Below are positions 54,359 to 63,349 of a stretch of DNA of 64,000 bases, piece after piece; positions within the stretch are counted from its first letter, which is position 1; every line of letters begins with the position of its first letter. The position numbers were made by a program, and so were the translations under genes. The notes under the pieces are model-generated. The model was not told the origin of the DNA. It was given only the letters and a program-made list of their open reading frames with translations, and did not search any database. Source of the stretch: Synechococcales cyanobacterium C42_A2020_086 (GTDB taxonomy: Bacteria; Cyanobacteriota; Cyanobacteriia; Elainellales; Elainellaceae); the NCBI GenBank assembly GCA_015272325.1, contig JACYLU010000016.1:124001-188000 (forward strand). Direction: 5' to 3'.

Positions 54359-54775
54359 TCACTCGCCAGCAATGTGGACGAATAGCTCCCGCAGGTGACT
54401 GTGCCGACGGTGCTCCCAGATGTAAATTCCCTGCCAAGTTCCTAGAACCAAGCGCCCGTGGGCAATGGGAATTTGCTCTGACGTATGGGTAAGCACGGTG
54501 CGGATGTGAGCCGGCATGTCATCTGGGCCTTCGGTGTCATGAATATAGCCATCTCCTTCGGGCACCAGCTTAGATAGAAAGGTTGCGAGATCCCGCAATA
54601 CATCGGGGTCAGCATTCTCCTGAATGATCAGGCTGGCAGAGGTGTGGCGCAAAAACAGCGTGCATAGCCCTGTTTGAATCCCAGACTCAGCAACCACTGC
54701 TGCTACCTGAGAAGTGACTTTGTGAAAGGACTTACCACTCGTTTGAACTTTAATAATCTGCTGATGATGCGCCAT
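54359..54775 (-). CDS. YjbQ/UPF0047 family protein
   Basis: Compact soluble protein of 138 aa in the UPF0047/YjbQ family, annotated as secondary thiamine-phosphate synthase because some members can complement thiE mutants. Conserved features: GLCTLFLRHTSASLIIQENADP, DMPAHIRTVLTHTSEQIPI, GRLVLGTWQGIYIWEHR and the C-terminal HLRELFVHIAGE. The metal-site histidines (RHTSAS, DMPAHI, LTHTS) are all present. The real cellular role remains unclear. It is downstream of a small gene on the same strand (44-bp gap). Confidence 0.92.
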   Translation of the reverse strand: MAHHQQIIKVQTSGKSFHKVTSQVAAVVAESGIQTGLCTLFLRHTSASLIIQENADPDVLRDLATFLSKLVPEGDGYIHDTEGPDDMPAHIRTVLTHTSEQIPIAHGRLVLGTWQGIYIWEHRRHSHLRELFVHIAGE

Positions 54776-54818
54776 CGGTTCAGAAGTCTAGAGGGTACAG
54801 CCAGTCCAGACTATCCAA

Positions 54819-55166
54819 CTAAGCCGCGTCTTCCAAGGCCGGCGCAGCGATTTCGGTCTCTTCGGTGAATTCAGAGCATTCAGAGTCGTCAAACTCAGGA
54901 TCGCCGCTTTCTGTGTTCTCGCTTTCTGCACCTTCTGAAGTCGGCTGCGCGGATGTATTCCCCACTGCAGGTGCATGACCATTGGTGTAGCCATTGCTAT
55001 GCCCATGGATCTGCGCTTCTGTGTCCAGCCAAGAATCGTAGTGGTTCCACGGCAAAATCGGCGTGTCGGGCAAACCATCCGAGAGCGCAGTAATATTTTT
55101 CAGATCGGGCTGAGGTAGCTTAATCCGACCGGCGATCTTGCTTCGGTGTTTGGAGGTAAGGGTCAT
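54819..55166 (-). CDS. Acidic low-complexity protein, unassigned
   Basis: Protein of 115 aa. A basic N-terminal part (MTLTSKHRSKIAGRIKLPQP) is followed by a short ordered-looking stretch (LPWNHYDSWLDTEAQIHG) and a disordered acidic tail (SEGAESENTESGDPEFDDSE). No motif or family recognised. Codon usage and the absence of a competing frame make it plausible as a gene. It lies between the YjbQ gene and a membrane-protein gene, all on the - strand. Confidence 0.6.
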   Translation of the reverse strand: MTLTSKHRSKIAGRIKLPQPDLKNITALSDGLPDTPILPWNHYDSWLDTEAQIHGHSNGYTNGHAPAVGNTSAQPTSEGAESENTESGDPEFDDSECSEFTEETEIAAPALEDAA

Positions 55167-55226
55167 ACGCTGATCTGGGCAAATATGCCTAGGCGAATGG
55201 ACAGAACGGGGGCCGCACTCAAAACT

Positions 55227-55904
55227 TTACTGCATTGGCGGTGGAGCCGTCATCAGCACAGCCATGAAGATATGCAGCAAGGTTAAAACAACCGTTGTCC
55301 ACACGGCGTAGCCTGCAAGCTGCAAAGCCTGGATGATGTCATCTAGACGCTGCTTATTTGCATTATAAACCTCGATCAAGTTAGTCAGCATTTGCAGCCG
55401 ATAGTCATCCGGTGCCAGGGCCAGATAGCGCTCGATTGACTCCCGATCATCCAAATTTGGCGTAATAAATACACGACGCGGCAGCAAGGCGTAAATCAAC
55501 AGGCTAAAGCTGATTAGAAATCCTGCAATTTCTGCGAAGCTGAGCAGTCCACCGTTGAAGATCAGCCGCGAGATGGAGAGCAACGTCAGCAGGGCAGTAT
55601 TGACCACGAACAGAATATTCAGCTGAGTTAAGGAAAATTGCCGTAGCTGCTGCTGTTGTTCTAGCACAGAGCGGGCATCGTGAAGCGCCAAATCCAGCGT
55701 CACAAAGTCGGCGGCTCTTCCCTCTTGAGTTGGGGCTACCGCTGATGGTTCGACCGATTCAGCTGAGGGCGCGGCTGGCGATTCGATAAACTGGCTTGGT
55801 ACTGGGTCTGGTATTAGGTCCGGCGTTGGGTCTGGCGGCGGTTCAGGCAGGTTGTCCGCCGTGGAGGTATTCAACGACCGCGCGAGCGATTGCTTCGTTT
55901 CCAT
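55227..55904 (-). CDS. Membrane protein with Pro-rich N-terminus, unassigned
   Basis: Protein of 225 aa from ATG 55904 (METKQSLARSLNTS), which overlaps the end of the glycosyltransferase gene by 62 bp in another frame; a longer frame from 56048 would overlap it further. The N-terminal 60 residues are Pro/Asp/Ser-rich (PEPPPDPTPDLIPDPVPS). A helical region (ALHDARSVLEQQQQLRQF) and about three membrane segments follow (LNILFVVNTALLTLLSISRLIF; SFAEIAGFLISFSLLIYALL; AVWTTVVLTLLHIFMAVLM), ending in PPPMQ. No family recognised. The overlap suggests coupled expression with the glycosyltransferase. Confidence 0.65.
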   Translation of the reverse strand: METKQSLARSLNTSTADNLPEPPPDPTPDLIPDPVPSQFIESPAAPSAESVEPSAVAPTQEGRAADFVTLDLALHDARSVLEQQQQLRQFSLTQLNILFVVNTALLTLLSISRLIFNGGLLSFAEIAGFLISFSLLIYALLPRRVFITPNLDDRESIERYLALAPDDYRLQMLTNLIEVYNANKQRLDDIIQALQLAGYAVWTTVVLTLLHIFMAVLMTAPPPMQ

Positions 55905-56934
55905 CTTTAGCAACGGGCTGAGAGGTGCGGGGCGGTAGAGGAGGATGGTGCAGAAAATCCCAGGAGCCTTGGAAAAACTCCTCAGGCTGCAAAATTTGGT
56001 GCGGATTGTGATCCTGCATGCCTGCCAGCAAAATCGCTGCTTCGGCAAAATCGGCGCGAGTCATGGAAATAATTGGCACTTCCAACCGGCAGGCTTCGGC
56101 AAAGGTGCTATATCCCGGTTTGGACATCACCCGCCCGCAAAGCGGCATAACATCCACTGGGCGATAGCGCGAATCATGGATGTTCACCAAATTGGGCAAG
56201 TTAGGGGCGTTGCGGTCGAAGGTAATGAACTGCCAGTCGGGAAAACGCTCCAGATTCGCGTAGGGAATTTGCTCTAGCCCCAATCCGCCAAAGGTCATCA
56301 AAATCGTGCGCTCGCGGGGAGCCGTGAGGTGAAATGTGCTGCGTAGATCGACGAGGTCATAGCGGGGGGAGCCGCCAGTCAATCCCACATCAGTGACTTG
56401 CGGAAAGGCGCTCATTGGCTCGTGGAACGGCAAGCGAAACAGGTGATCGCACTGCCCAAACCGCTCGGCGATCCAGTCTGCAATCTCGACAAATTCACCG
56501 CCCCAGGGTCGGTAGATGAAATCCCAGCCAAAGTTGCTCAGCATCCAGCAGGGCACATCAGCAGCATGGGCAATAGCGCTGGCCATTGGCGGAATATCTG
56601 CCAGTACTAGCTTCATGCGGTTTTGGCGAATGAAGTTGGCTTCTCCTGCCACGAGTCGCTGCTCTTGCTGCCGCAACTGCTGCAGCTTGTCGAGGGTTGC
56701 TGCCTTGTCCATTGATAGACTATCGCTCTGAATCACACCAATGTCGAGAACCGCATGGCGATGAATAAAGTCCCCATCTAGATAAGACTCCAGTAACCAG
56801 CGCGGCGCCGTCGTGACGAGGGCAATCAGAATATCAGGGCAAAGTCGCTGGATCTCTGCCACTACTGAGGCTGTGCGGGTGGCATGACCAAAGCCGTGAT
56901 TGGTGATTGCAACATACAGAGAAGGCTGGGGCAT
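55843..56934 (-). CDS. GT-B-fold glycosyltransferase (MurG / UDP-glucuronosyltransferase-like)
   Basis: Cytoplasmic or membrane-associated glycosyltransferase-like protein of 363 aa. The N-terminal domain starts with the loop NHGFGHATRTASVVAEI, characteristic of GT-B enzymes and of the N-terminal domain of plant L-arabinokinase-like proteins. The C-terminal domain has ILMTFGGLGLEQIPY, ADVPCWMLSNFGWDFIYRPW earlier, and the nucleotide-sugar region GRVMSKPGYSTFAEACRLEVPIISMTRADFAEAAILL. Donor and acceptor sugars cannot be told. An intrinsic terminator on the same strand lies 127 bp upstream of its start (57061-57088). Confidence 0.82.
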   Translation of the reverse strand: MPQPSLYVAITNHGFGHATRTASVVAEIQRLCPDILIALVTTAPRWLLESYLDGDFIHRHAVLDIGVIQSDSLSMDKAATLDKLQQLRQQEQRLVAGEANFIRQNRMKLVLADIPPMASAIAHAADVPCWMLSNFGWDFIYRPWGGEFVEIADWIAERFGQCDHLFRLPFHEPMSAFPQVTDVGLTGGSPRYDLVDLRSTFHLTAPRERTILMTFGGLGLEQIPYANLERFPDWQFITFDRNAPNLPNLVNIHDSRYRPVDVMPLCGRVMSKPGYSTFAEACRLEVPIISMTRADFAEAAILLAGMQDHNPHQILQPEEFFQGSWDFLHHPPLPPRTSQPVAKDGNEAIARAVVEYLHGGQPA

Positions 56935-57060
56935 GGGTCGTAGGGAACATTTAAGAGAGGATGTTCAGCGAACACTCACAACTTAACCGATCCCGCCCTG
57001 AATCCTCCACCCGAATGGCGGCTGAAGACATCCCCTAACAACGCCCACTACCTCGGCATG

Positions 57061-57109
57061 AAAAAGCCCCCAGTGGGAAACCAGGGGCAGATAATCAGGG
57101 TGCATCTAC
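57061..57109 (-). terminator. Intrinsic terminator preceded by the GTAGATGCACCCTGAT motif (locus 1)
   Basis: Read on the - strand: the 16-nt motif GTAGATGCACCCTGAT (57109-57094), a 5-nt spacer, a GC-rich stem (GCCCC ... GGGGGC, 57088-57066) and TTTTT. It ends some RNA that starts further right on the - strand, either a small RNA from the gap between here and the tRNA gene or a leader of the glycosyltransferase gene. The same motif and layout occur at 61606-61656. Confidence 0.75.
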
Positions 57110-57302
57110 CACTTCCCTATACTGAGGTGTCGCAGTTTCATCCGGATAGTTTTCTAACAATCCGTTTTCTAACCCTGCGATCAATGCAATTCAGGCATGC
57201 GATCAGCCCGCTGGGGCAGTTCCGGGAAGCGAATGTCTCCAGCTTGTTGTCAAGCTTGATTTATCTTGCTAAGATAATCCACTGTGCGCAAAGCATGCCT
57301 CC

Positions 57303-57375
<73 letters not shown>

Positions 57376-57548
57376 TTATTAATTTGCGGTTATTATTTGT
57401 AGCGGTTTTCAGATGATAACCCGTTCAGCCCAGCCTCAACCGAACTGGTGGACTTGACTGCTGAGGTTGCTAAGATTGTGGGATCTCAAGTCCTGCAGGG
57501 AATGCTGTAAGCTGTTTCCACAGCTATACACTTCCACAACCACATACA

Positions 57549-57971
57549 ATGCCACCTACAATGCCGCGCCGAGGTGAGGTGCTGGTTGCCATTGTCAATA
57601 GCGTGCGGGATATGGAAATTGCTCGCCATCACCACTGGTACCGTATTCCAGTCGAAACAGTGGAGAAACGGCTAAGCCGCTATTGGGCCCCGCAATGGAT
57701 TGCCTTTTACCAGCCGAAGGTGTTTGGCAGCGAAGCGTTTGCTATTCACTACTATGCCCAGGTTGTTTGCATTCAGCAGGTCTATCGCTGGCAGCTGTTC
57801 CCCAATGAAGCCGAAAATCCCAAGACTTGCAAACAGTATTACAAACTGACGCTGGCGGATTTGGAGGAACTGCCGCAACCCATTGTCAGCCGCCGGCAGC
57901 GTCGCATTAGCTTTATTCCCACAAATTTAGTGAAACTAACTACCGCCCTCGACGTTCAAGAACTGTACTGA
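57549..57971 (+). CDS. Conserved-looking protein of 140 aa, unassigned
   Basis: Basic soluble protein with aromatic-rich conserved-looking blocks: RRGEVLVAIVNSVRDMEIAR, HHWYRIPVETVEKRL, YWAPQWIAFYQPKVFGSEAFAIHYYAQV, and a C-terminus RRISFIPTNLVKLTTALDV. I have a sense of a widespread bacterial family with this WYRIP ... WIAFYQ layout but cannot name it; an RNA- or nucleic-acid-binding role is only a guess. The start is uncertain because a 12-bp-period duplication at 57545-57568 supplies two in-frame ATGs (MPPT and MPRR, four codons apart). Confidence 0.75.
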   Translation: MPPTMPRRGEVLVAIVNSVRDMEIARHHHWYRIPVETVEKRLSRYWAPQWIAFYQPKVFGSEAFAIHYYAQVVCIQQVYRWQLFPNEAENPKTCKQYYKLTLADLEELPQPIVSRRQRRISFIPTNLVKLTTALDVQELY

Positions 57972-58849
57972 ACGGTACTACTGAAGCAGAAGCGGACTGC
58001 AGGTCTGCGTCATGATAATGCAATCGTTACGCTGACGCACCGGAAACAGGCAATGGAAGATCACCTCTCGGGGTAGAGCGAAAGACGCAAAAAGTACCAT
58101 GAATTAAGAAATTTCTATTCACCCCCAAATAAAGTTAAACGATACCAATCTTGTGTTTTGGTTCATTTGTGAATACAGTACAGAACAGGAGGGGATATTG
58201 CCTAATCAGCTGAGTGTCGGAATGAGCTTGTCTAATTCACAGAATCAATCAGCCTAATTAGCGGAGCTAATCCATTTGGTTTAATTACCATTCTGCAATA
58301 CCATTCCACACCCATCTTCTACAGCATTGTGCTGAGCTAGGTTGAGAGCTACGTCAAAGTCATCTCAAGTTCTTACTTGAAATGGTCAATTGAGTAGAGC
58401 AAGGGCAAGCAGCGCATTGATCGTGGGTGGGTTGCAGTGGCTACCTGCGTAGTGATGTTTGCTCTGTGCTGAGCGGATGATACTTGAATGTGGGGTCGCT
58501 TGTCTGTACTGCGATGAGGTATTGGTAGCTGTGTTGTAGTCATTGGGACGGAGAGCGTGTGACTCCCCTGAATCTCTCTTTGAGCGCTCTCTCTAGGTTA
58601 CTAGCTGTTGCAGGCTGCTCCTCTTGTTCTCTCAAAAGCCTCTAGGAGGACGGGTTAGGGAAACAGCCCGATTGCCAGGGTGATAGGCTCTCTGAAAACT
58701 GACGTTCAGGCGGGACTCCTGGAGCGAGGGCAAAGCCAGAGCAGGATCAGAATTCTGAATACCGTTAGGATGCAGTCAGAATGCAGTTTGGTTAAACGCA
58801 GTTCAGATACCGTTCGGATGTGGATTGGATTACAGTTGGGAGGATGATG
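57972..58849. other. 878-bp region without a recognised gene
   Basis: I find no convincing reading frame or RNA gene on either strand. Near its right end (58745-58820) there are loosely repeated pieces of the type GGATGCAGT / GAATGCAGT and ATACCGTTAGGATG / ATACCGTTCGGATG, perhaps the promoter of the small gene that follows. Confidence 0.5.
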
Positions 58850-59086
58850 ATGCCAAAGGTTACGAAGGAGACGGTAGAGTTCAATGAAGGCTGGATTATT
58901 CACGTCTATGGTCGCGATCGGCGGTTACTGTGCTCCTTGGAGCCGTCCCATTGCTGGATGTTTGTCGCAGGATTAGCCCTCGGAGCTTTACTGATGGCAA
59001 CTTGGGTGCGAGGAGAGCCTTCCAGTGCGCAGCCAGAAACGTCTCCAATTGAGGTTCCAGCATCCGCTCCTCTGGCCGTCGATTAG
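58850..59086 (+). CDS. Small single-span membrane protein, unassigned
   Basis: Protein of 78 aa (MPKVTKETVEFNEGWIIHVYG...). A soluble N-terminal 35 residues (GRDRRLLCSLEPSHC) precedes one membrane segment (WMFVAGLALGALLMATWV, about 38-55) and a Pro/Ser-rich tail. Three consecutive ATG codons occur at 58844, 58847 and 58850; GGGAGG immediately before the first makes the third the best spaced start. Family not recognised. Confidence 0.6.
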   Translation: MPKVTKETVEFNEGWIIHVYGRDRRLLCSLEPSHCWMFVAGLALGALLMATWVRGEPSSAQPETSPIEVPASAPLAVD

Positions 59087-59131
59087 GCGGAAGGACGCGA
59101 CTTGCTAAGCCGTGCCCCAAGAACTGAGTAA

Positions 59132-59155
59132 GCCCCTGAGCGGTGACTCAAGGGC
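59132..59155. terminator. Hairpin between convergent genes (bicA and small membrane protein)
   Basis: A 9-bp stem (GCCCCTGAG / CTCAAGGGC, one G-U) with loop CGGTGA. It lies between the small + strand gene and bicA on the - strand. T-runs are weak on both sides (TTACT on -), so bidirectional termination is plausible but not certain. Confidence 0.5.
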
Positions 59156-59208
59156 TGGAACAATGGATTTGTAGGCAGGGTTTGAACCAGTGGCAGCTTG
59201 TTTATTCT

Positions 59209-59234
59209 GCCTGTTTAAAGCCTGTTTAAACAGG
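59209..59234. repeat. 11-bp tandem duplication and 14-bp palindrome at the bicA stop
   Basis: GCCTGTTTAAA is present twice in succession (59209-59230). The second copy forms part of the perfect palindrome CCTGTTTAAACAGG (59221-59234), which contains the bicA stop codon. Confidence 0.85.
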
Positions 59235-60926
59235 TTCTAAGCCAGCTGCAGAGACCTCTGAATTCACCGGAGTCACAACCTGCCCACCAGTCGCAGCAAC
59301 AGCACGCCGGATGGCCTCGGTGCGGTCGGTAAAGAGGTGGCTCGGAGGCAGAAGTTCAAAGATGCCCAGCTTCTCTAAACGCCGCTTTACCTTGCCTGCA
59401 GCACCGACGAGATAGACCTGACGCCCCTTCTCCACGGCATCTCGGATTGCGCTCTCTATCTCTAAGGAAGCCGTGACGCCAGTGTGGGGGACATCGCTCA
59501 AGTCCATTACGAGTGCATCGCAATCTTTGAGGGCATTGTGCTGCCGCGCAATGGCTTTAGAAACCCCAAAGATCATCGGACCGCTGAGATAGAATAGCTG
59601 GACCCGCCCCTGACCTTGATCGAGCAGATACTTTTCTTCTGGCGTCAGCACCACATCATCATCGGTGTCGCTAATTACCTTGACGCCTCGAGACTGCAAC
59701 TCACTCAACCGTTCAATCGTGAGAATGTTGGCAATGAAAACACCGACGCCAACTGCCACAATGAGATCGACAAAAACTGTCAGGAAGAGGACCCCATACA
59801 TAATCACAGAGCCTTTCCAAGACACCTTGTGGGACCGCTTCAGGAAGCTCCAGTCTAGGATATCAATCCCCACTTTGAGGGCAATTCCCGCGAGCACTGC
59901 CATCGGGATGCTGCTTGTTAGCCCCGCTGCCCACAGCACTACCACCAGCAGAATGATGGCGCGGGTCAACCCAGACAACGCCGACTGAGCGCCAGTTTGA
60001 ATATTCACCACGGTACCCATTGTGGCTCCGGCACCGGGCAAACCGCCACACAGACCCGAGACGAGGTTGCCAATCCCCTGTCCAATTAACTCTTTATTGG
60101 AATTGTGCTCGGTGCGGGTGAGGCTGTCGGCAATCACCGCAGTCAATAGCGTATCAATACAGCCCAGCATCCCCAGCATTGCACTATCCAGCAGCATCAC
60201 CGTCAGTTGACCTGGCGTGAACGTCGGCAATTGCAGAGTCGGTAGCCCCATGGGAATCTCACCAATCCGCTGAATGTCCGCATTTGGGAAGAACAGCAGC
60301 GACACCACAGTTCCCACAATCAGAGCGACCAACTGGGGAGGTACAATCCGCTTCAGCTTGCGCGGCCACAGGAAGATGATAGCCAGGGTCAGGGCCGCCA
60401 GAATTGCAGCAGCTGGATTGATATTAGCCAGTAGGGTTGGCAGGTTGGTGATGGTGCCCATCACGCCCCCTTTCGGCGCTTTTTGACCCAAGAAGGGTGC
60501 AATTTGCAGCACAATCAGAATCACCCCAATCCCCGACATGAAGCCGGAAATCACACTGTAGGGCATGAGGGTGATATATTTTCCAAGGCGGAAGACGCCA
60601 AAAACGATTTGAAAGATACCAGCCAGCATCACGACGGTGAACGCCATGGCTAGCCCATTTTCAGGATTACTAGCCGTCAGCGAAGCCACGATAGACGTCA
60701 TCACCACGGTCATCGGACCCGTAGGTTCAGAAATCAGGGTGGGAGTGCCGCCAAATAGAGCTGCAAAGAACCCCACACACACAGCACCATACAGCCCAGC
60801 AACCGGACCAGCACCGGAAGCAACCCCGAAGGCGAGGGCAAGGGGTAATGACACGATAGCTGCGGTGACGCCTCCAAAAACATCACCCCGAACGTTCCTG
60901 AAATTGATTTGATTGGTTATTCCCAT
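59226..60926 (-). CDS. bicA: SulP-type Na+-dependent bicarbonate transporter
   Basis: Plasma-membrane transporter of 566 aa that takes up bicarbonate for the CO2-concentrating mechanism. The membrane domain (about 10-410) shows the BicA pattern closely: NFRNVRGDVFGGVTAAIVSL, ALAFGVASGAGPVAGLYGA, GGTPTLISEPTGPMTVVMT, FMSGIGVILIVLQIAPFLGQ, LTRTEHNSNKELIGQGIGN, GATMGTVVNIQTGAQSAL and LDWSFLKRSHKVS. The cytoplasmic STAS domain (about 440-545) has FYLSGPMIFGVSKAIARQHN, DALVMDLSDVPHTGVTASL and VYLVGAAGKVKRRLEKLGIF. The similarity to the Synechocystis BicA protein over its full length makes the call firm. No carbon-uptake regulator is adjacent. Confidence 0.95.
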   Translation of the reverse strand: MGITNQINFRNVRGDVFGGVTAAIVSLPLALAFGVASGAGPVAGLYGAVCVGFFAALFGGTPTLISEPTGPMTVVMTSIVASLTASNPENGLAMAFTVVMLAGIFQIVFGVFRLGKYITLMPYSVISGFMSGIGVILIVLQIAPFLGQKAPKGGVMGTITNLPTLLANINPAAAILAALTLAIIFLWPRKLKRIVPPQLVALIVGTVVSLLFFPNADIQRIGEIPMGLPTLQLPTFTPGQLTVMLLDSAMLGMLGCIDTLLTAVIADSLTRTEHNSNKELIGQGIGNLVSGLCGGLPGAGATMGTVVNIQTGAQSALSGLTRAIILLVVVLWAAGLTSSIPMAVLAGIALKVGIDILDWSFLKRSHKVSWKGSVIMYGVLFLTVFVDLIVAVGVGVFIANILTIERLSELQSRGVKVISDTDDDVVLTPEEKYLLDQGQGRVQLFYLSGPMIFGVSKAIARQHNALKDCDALVMDLSDVPHTGVTASLEIESAIRDAVEKGRQVYLVGAAGKVKRRLEKLGIFELLPPSHLFTDRTEAIRRAVAATGGQVVTPVNSEVSAAGLEPV

Positions 60927-61605
60927 AGAGGCAGATCAATCAGCAGATGAATGGATTATGCATCAATAAATACCTATGAAGCCGGAGGGATATATTGACT
61001 AAAGTCGATGATAAGAGTAGAGGAAACTCATTAGCAAGCACATCTTGATAATTTTTGCTAATCACCTCAATAACTTATCAGACTTCTGCCTATATCTTTT
61101 TTTAAGATTTTCTCAGTGGCGTGATGAATTCTCTTTGACTTTCTTAAGCACCCAGACCTGCTCAATCAATCTCTTGCTGCACCTTCGCCGGTCTAAGTTA
61201 CCCAACCTGCCGTTAGCCACCCAGCACCGACTTCAGTTGCCATAGAGTTAACTTGATAATCAACAGCGGAACTTTTGAATAGTTTTGAATAGATTCAAAT
61301 CGGCGAGTTGACCCACGTGTATTGAGCCAGAATCTTTGAACGGCTGAACGATTGGAGAATTGGGGTTGTTGAAGGTTCGTTGAGCTAGTCTGCCCGAGGT
61401 TCGACCCGGAGAGTCTAGAGAATGTTCTCTCTAGAATGGGTTTGCTTCCGTGACTGGCGATGATCGGTAGGTGATACTGAGCTGCCGGGACCAATTGCTC
61501 CTGCATTCCTAGCTGGGGCACGATCGAAGCTAGCCGGTCGAAGCTAGCCATTGTCTAGGCTGCCAAACTGCCACACCCGTACTTGCTGAATTGGCAACGA
61601 CATGC
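60927..61605. other. 679-bp region upstream of bicA
   Basis: No gene recognised. It holds the bicA promoter (-). Short duplications are present: TTTTGAATAG twice at 61273-61292, and TCGAAGCTAGCC twice with a 14-bp period at 61524-61549. The segment 61020-61150 is AT-rich. Confidence 0.5.
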
Positions 61606-61656
61606 AAAAAAGGGAGAGCCGTTTGCAAACTCTCCCAACCATCAGGGTGCATCTAC
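61606..61656 (-). terminator. Intrinsic terminator preceded by the GTAGATGCACCCTGAT motif (locus 2)
   Basis: Read on the - strand: GTAGATGCACCCTGAT (61656-61641), a 4-nt spacer, stem GGGAGAG/CTCTCCC with an 11-nt loop (61636-61612) and TTTTTT. This is a textbook terminator about 165 nt after the glutamine-synthetase-like gene. It is either that gene's terminator or the end of a separate small RNA. The 16-nt motif and layout are the same as at 57061-57109. Confidence 0.85.
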
Positions 61657-61819
61657 ATAACACATTATGCCATTAACGTGGTGTGGGGTGTCACCCCCCA
61701 GAGAAAATTTATTCCCCAAAATGAGGGCTTGATCACCCTCAGTATCGAGGGAACATTCGGTGAAGCATTTTGGTGGAGCATAGAGAGGCGTCCAAGAAAA
61801 TGAGCCATAGCCTGGGCTG

Positions 61820-63142
61820 CTAGTACCGTTCCAGCAGCAGTTCAACTTCTTCTTCCAAGGTCAGCCCCTTGAAAAACTCCCACTCGGCGCGACGCACCGC
61901 TAGTAGTGCTTGTGTCAGCTCTGCCCCCAAAACAGAAGTGAGCAGCGAATTTGCCGCAAACTGGGCAATGGCTGTACCCAAGTCTGCGGGCAGTCGATCA
62001 ATGCCTCGCTGTCGTTGCTCTTCGGCCGTGAGATAGCCTGGATCAACTGCGACCGGCTCACTCAGTTCTAGCTGCCGCTCAATGCCATCCAGACCAGCGG
62101 CAATGACAGCCCCTAGCGCCAAATAGGGATTGGCTGAGGCATCGACCGTTTTCAGCTCGATATGGGTAGGACTGGGCAGCACCGGATTTGTGGGAATACG
62201 TATGGCAGCTTCCCGGTTGTCCCACCCCCAGCAGCGAAACGCACCGCTCCAATAATGAGGCTGCAAGCGGCGATAAGAGTTAACGCTGGGCGTTGTCAGC
62301 GCCATCAGAGCCGGCAGATGATCGAGGATGCCAGCCACAAACGAACGTGCAACTGGCGATAGGTCACCGTTCCCCGCCGATGTCCTATTCTCGCCACCTT
62401 GCCAAAGGCTGAGGTGAAGATGACAGCCACTGCCAGCTTGATTCGCCAAAATCTTGGGCAGAAATGATGCCCGCAGTTGATGCTGCAGGGCTACGCCGCG
62501 CACAGTTTCTCGAAACGCAATCTGGCGATCGGCGGCCTGGAGTGCCTCGCTGTAGCGCACCGATAGCTCGTGTTGCCCCGGTCCCGACTCGGGATAATAG
62601 CGCTCGACCGGAATGTTTTGCTGTTGCAAGGCCTCAGCGATGGCATTGATTACGGATTGGTTCAGGTCCATGCTCAGGGTGGCAGCAAACACAGTGTGAT
62701 CAGCTGGTTCGATGCCCTGTGCCGTGGGGCGCAGCAGATAAAACTCATTCTCGAAGGCTGCCATGATTTGTAGATCTAGCGCTGCAGCCCGAGCGATCAT
62801 GCGCTTCAGAAAGCCACGCGGACAAAGCTGCCACAGCTGCCCAGCATGGTGCATATCCGCCATCACCCGAGCATGACCGGGGGCGTAGGGCAAGGGCATC
62901 AGCGTGGACCAATCCGGCACCAACCAGGCTTCACCAACCGGACCCAACCCGCTGTTAGGCGCAACAGCATCGTACATCACTGGAATCGCCTGTTGTGCGA
63001 GCGAGATGCTAACGCCGTGTTGCTGATGCTCTGCCAGTCGATCCACATGAAAGGCCTTGGCGCGAATCACGTTGGCATTGTCGCACCAGAGTACTCGCAC
63101 AAAGCGAACTGCTGCTGTCTCTAGCTGTTCCCGAATGCCCAT
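61820..63142 (-). CDS. Glutamine-synthetase-like protein (FluG/NodGS type)
   Basis: GS-fold ligase of about 440 aa from ATG 63142 (MGIREQLETAAVRFVRVLWCD), chosen for GAGAG upstream; in-frame starts at 63229 and 63256 would extend it. Catalytic segments: AAFENEFYLL (ExE), ESGPGQHELSVRYSEAL, GSGCHLHLSLW, WGWDNREAAIRIP and IELKTVDASANPYLALGAVIAAGLDGI. The last differs from classical glutamine synthetase, where an Arg stands in place of Lys (ELK). The same ELK/EIK-type sequence is found in FluG and plant NodGS proteins, so the substrate may not be ammonia. The N-terminal amidohydrolase domain of full FluG is absent. Its terminator is about 165 nt downstream. Confidence 0.85.
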   Translation of the reverse strand: MGIREQLETAAVRFVRVLWCDNANVIRAKAFHVDRLAEHQQHGVSISLAQQAIPVMYDAVAPNSGLGPVGEAWLVPDWSTLMPLPYAPGHARVMADMHHAGQLWQLCPRGFLKRMIARAAALDLQIMAAFENEFYLLRPTAQGIEPADHTVFAATLSMDLNQSVINAIAEALQQQNIPVERYYPESGPGQHELSVRYSEALQAADRQIAFRETVRGVALQHQLRASFLPKILANQAGSGCHLHLSLWQGGENRTSAGNGDLSPVARSFVAGILDHLPALMALTTPSVNSYRRLQPHYWSGAFRCWGWDNREAAIRIPTNPVLPSPTHIELKTVDASANPYLALGAVIAAGLDGIERQLELSEPVAVDPGYLTAEEQRQRGIDRLPADLGTAIAQFAANSLLTSVLGAELTQALLAVRRAEWEFFKGLTLEEEVELLLERY

Positions 63143-63349
63143 AGGTTGTGTTCTCTCTTGCAGAGGCTGAACAGTCTGAATGTAATAATTCAACAATTCT
63201 GGATGATGGTGCTGTGTACCGAAATGCTTCATGGTATAGCAGTTCAGCCACAGCAACCCAACCCAAAGCAGGATGTCCTGAGGCGCTAGGAGGCTTTATT
63301 CCTCTTTAACATTTCGTTACAATGGTCTCATCGTGCGATGGATACTCTT

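Noticed and set aside
61642-61845. - strand frame of 67 codons ending VDAP just before the locus 2 terminator
   Set aside because: Its start lies inside the glutamine-synthetase-like gene in another frame and the composition is not protein-like; kept only as an alternative reading of the shared 16-nt motif.
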